8,526 nt of DNA, taken from an uncultured Butyricicoccus sp. GTDB lineage: Bacteria; Bacillota; Clostridia; Oscillospirales; Butyricicoccaceae. The notes below the pieces were generated by a model. The model had not been told where the DNA came from. It worked only from the letters and a program-made list of their open reading frames with translations, and did not search any database. The DNA is taken from NCBI GenBank assembly GCA_900555465.1, contig USLE01000039.1:1-8526 (forward strand). Direction: 5' to 3'. Numbering within the stretch: the first letter of the stretch is position 1; each line of letters opens with the position of its first letter. A program made the position numbers and the translations under genes. Below are positions 7,488-8,526 of this stretch, one piece after another.

Positions 7488-8288
7488 TTAAGAGCCGGTC
7501 ATGACCGGCCGGGTAAGCAGGATCACCACGGTGACCGCGATGCAGGCAAGGGCTGTCGCCGCTGCCCACACAGCGCCCTTTTTGGAGCGCAGGCGCACGC
7601 CCTTTTTCGCCATGCGTTCGAGCACAATGCCGGAAACGAACGCGACAAGGTTCAGGCAGATCCAGATCAGCCAGCCGTCGTGCCCGTGGCCGTAAGGCGC
7701 GTTCGCCGGGTTGGGGCCGAGCACCTCGCCGATCGGGATGGCGAGCGCAGAGATAACAAGGGTAACAACGGCAAAGCGCCATTTATGGAACAGCGCGGGC
7801 AGAACCGAGACCAGCATGGATGCCCAGTACAGTCCGCTTGTCAGCAGCCAGCCGAACAGATAGTACTTGGAGTCCGCGCCAAATAGCCAGCCAAGCAGGC
7901 TGCTGTTTGCAATATCGCCGCAGATCAGCCGCCCGAGCAAATAGACCGCAATCCAGCACGCAAGAATGATAAAAGTCGTCCTCAGATTGCAGAGAAAGGC
8001 GTGCAGTATTTCGGCGGCGCCCTGACGCGCCTGCTCTTTTTGCAGGGCATAGATTTGGTCGGCTTGCATCTGCTGTTCCGGCGCAGAGGCGTCCAGCAGG
8101 GCAGTCACCGGGACACCGAGCACCTCGGCCAGCCGCAGCAAATTCTCCGTGCTGGGTGCGGACTGCCCGGTCTCCCATTTGGTGACTGCCTGCCGGGTCA
8201 GGCCGAGCCGCTCAGCCAGCTTTTCCTGCGACAGCCCGGCGGCCTGCCGCGCCGCGCGGATGCGCTCGCCCAAGGGCTGTGTCGTCAT
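7488..8288 (-). CDS. Cro/C1-type HTH regulator fused to a five-segment membrane domain
   Basis: A 266-residue protein. Residues 6-62 form an XRE (Cro/C1) helix-turn-helix: LGERIRAARQAAGLSQEKLA, then LGLTRQAVTKWETGQSAPS with the recognition helix and the family Trp38-Glu39-Gly41, then LLRLAEVLGVPVTALLD. A charged Gln-rich linker (70-95) follows, then hydrophobic stretches at about 104-121, 144-163, 171-190, 205-224 and 238-258. This makes it a membrane-tethered DNA-binding protein, a layout common in Firmicutes but with few studied cases; the membrane part may sense envelope or small-molecule signals (inference). The ATG at 8288 has AGGAGG 8 bp ahead; an in-frame upstream ATG at 8360 precedes the promoter. 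The gene stands alone with its own promoter, candidate operator and terminator. The membrane domain matches no family I can name. Confidence 0.9.
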   Translation of the reverse strand: MTTQPLGERIRAARQAAGLSQEKLAERLGLTRQAVTKWETGQSAPSTENLLRLAEVLGVPVTALLDASAPEQQMQADQIYALQKEQARQGAAEILHAFLCNLRTTFIILACWIAVYLLGRLICGDIANSSLLGWLFGADSKYYLFGWLLTSGLYWASMLVSVLPALFHKWRFAVVTLVISALAIPIGEVLGPNPANAPYGHGHDGWLIWICLNLVAFVSGIVLERMAKKGVRLRSKKGAVWAAATALACIAVTVVILLTRPVMTGS

Positions 8289-8316
8289 ACCGATCGCCTC
8301 CTTTGCTCCTATGGTC

Positions 8317-8345
8317 AGTATAGCATTTTGCACCGCAAAAGTCAG
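8317..8345 (-). promoter_or_regulatory. Promoter of the HTH-membrane protein gene, extended -10
   Basis: On the minus strand CTGACT (8345-8340), a 17-bp spacer and TATACT (8322-8317). The -10 is preceded by TGC, an extended -10 that would offset the imperfect -35 box. The predicted start lies near 8310, about 20 nt before the ATG at 8288. Confidence 0.72.
8326..8340. promoter_or_regulatory. Inverted-repeat candidate operator in the promoter spacer
   Basis: TTTTGC (8326-8331), three bases, GCAAAA (8335-8340): a perfect 6-bp dyad that falls within the -35/-10 spacer of the HTH-membrane protein promoter. A dimeric Cro/C1-type protein binding here would block RNA polymerase, so autoregulation is the simplest reading. 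No binding data are available from sequence. Confidence 0.55.
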
Positions 8346-8482
8346 CAAACTGCGCGGCAACTATCGGTTGCAGCGCGGATTTTTTTGCATTCTGCGGCGA
8401 AAAATAAGATTGATGGGGACTGAACACAGGGAATGCTGCAAGGCCGCATCCTGCCCGGCAGAAAACGGATGCCGGAATACGC

Positions 8483-8511
8483 TTGACAAAATCCGACCGC
8501 TGCCGTATACT
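8483..8511 (+). promoter_or_regulatory. Sigma-A-type promoter facing out of the right edge
   Basis: TTGACA (8483-8488), a 17-bp spacer and TATACT (8506-8511). It points rightward, so the gene it serves is beyond the window. It diverges from the HTH-membrane protein gene. The rest of the 8346-8482 gap holds no gene that I can support. Confidence 0.85.
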
Positions 8512-8513
8512 AA

Positions 8514-8525
8514 GTATGAACATAC
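8514..8525. promoter_or_regulatory. Palindrome over the predicted start point of the edge promoter
   Basis: GTATG (8514-8518), AA, CATAC (8521-8525), a perfect 5-bp dyad beginning two bases after the -10 box and spanning the predicted start. A second, overlapping dyad ATACT-A-AGTAT lies at 8507-8517. The position is typical for a repressor operator; the repressor is unknown and may be the first gene past the edge. Confidence 0.5.
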
Positions 8526-8526
8526 C

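Noticed and set aside
8446..8472. GCATCC/GGATGC dyad with an inner TGCC-C-GGCA
   Set aside because: Short broken stem with no T run, between two divergent promoters. No function can be supported.
8212..8523. A 103-codon minus-strand open frame upstream of and overlapping the HTH gene
   Set aside because: It is out of frame with the HTH protein, overlaps both promoters and lacks a ribosome site or motif.

Overview
The window is GC-rich in its genes, with AT-rich intergenic promoters, consensus sigma-A-type -35/-10 boxes and strong AGGAGG ribosome sites. Together with a SAM-I (S-box) riboswitch ahead of metK, a long 2-hydroxyacyl-CoA dehydratase activase-type protein and a PadR/DUF1048 module, this points to a high-GC member of the Clostridia (Oscillospirales-like gut Firmicutes). 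That placement is inference from gene families and signal style, not from a marker gene. The region looks chromosomal. I saw no insertion sequence, tRNA, rRNA or CRISPR array.

Left part (1-4652). A long gene on the minus strand (start at 2354, running off the left edge) encodes two ASKHA/BadF-BcrA ATPase domains followed by a DUF2229-type cysteine-rich region. Its perfect-consensus promoter (2463-2490) is back to back with the metK promoter (2527-2555). The metK leader carries a complete SAM-I aptamer (2579-2681), a possible antiterminator and an intrinsic terminator (2699-2723). metK (2763-3947) is followed after 44 bp, with no terminator between them, by a hexapeptide-repeat acetyltransferase (3992-4606), which should therefore be under the same SAM control. 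A GC-rich hairpin at 4618-4652 ends this unit and the convergent one.

Middle part (4657-6440). A minus-strand operon runs padR (6026-6361), a 236-residue DUF1048/HAAS-like membrane protein (5319-6029, with ATGA overlap), then a 214-residue paralogue (4657-5301). Its promoter contains a 12-bp perfect direct repeat, one copy in the -35/-10 spacer and one over the predicted transcription start, a likely PadR autoregulatory operator.

Right part (6489-8526). Divergent from padR is an aldose 1-epimerase-like gene (6552-7433) with its own promoter. Convergent to it is a minus-strand gene (7488-8288) for a protein with an N-terminal Cro/C1-type helix-turn-helix and about five membrane segments; its promoter spacer holds a perfect inverted repeat. 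At the right edge a consensus promoter with a palindrome over the start point (8483-8525) faces out of the window.

The theme is primary metabolism (SAM synthesis, sugar mutarotation, a radical-type dehydratase activator relative) interspersed with two small regulator-plus-membrane-protein modules, each with a candidate operator in its own promoter. The PadR with two DUF1048-like membrane proteins, and the HTH-membrane fusion, are the least understood parts.
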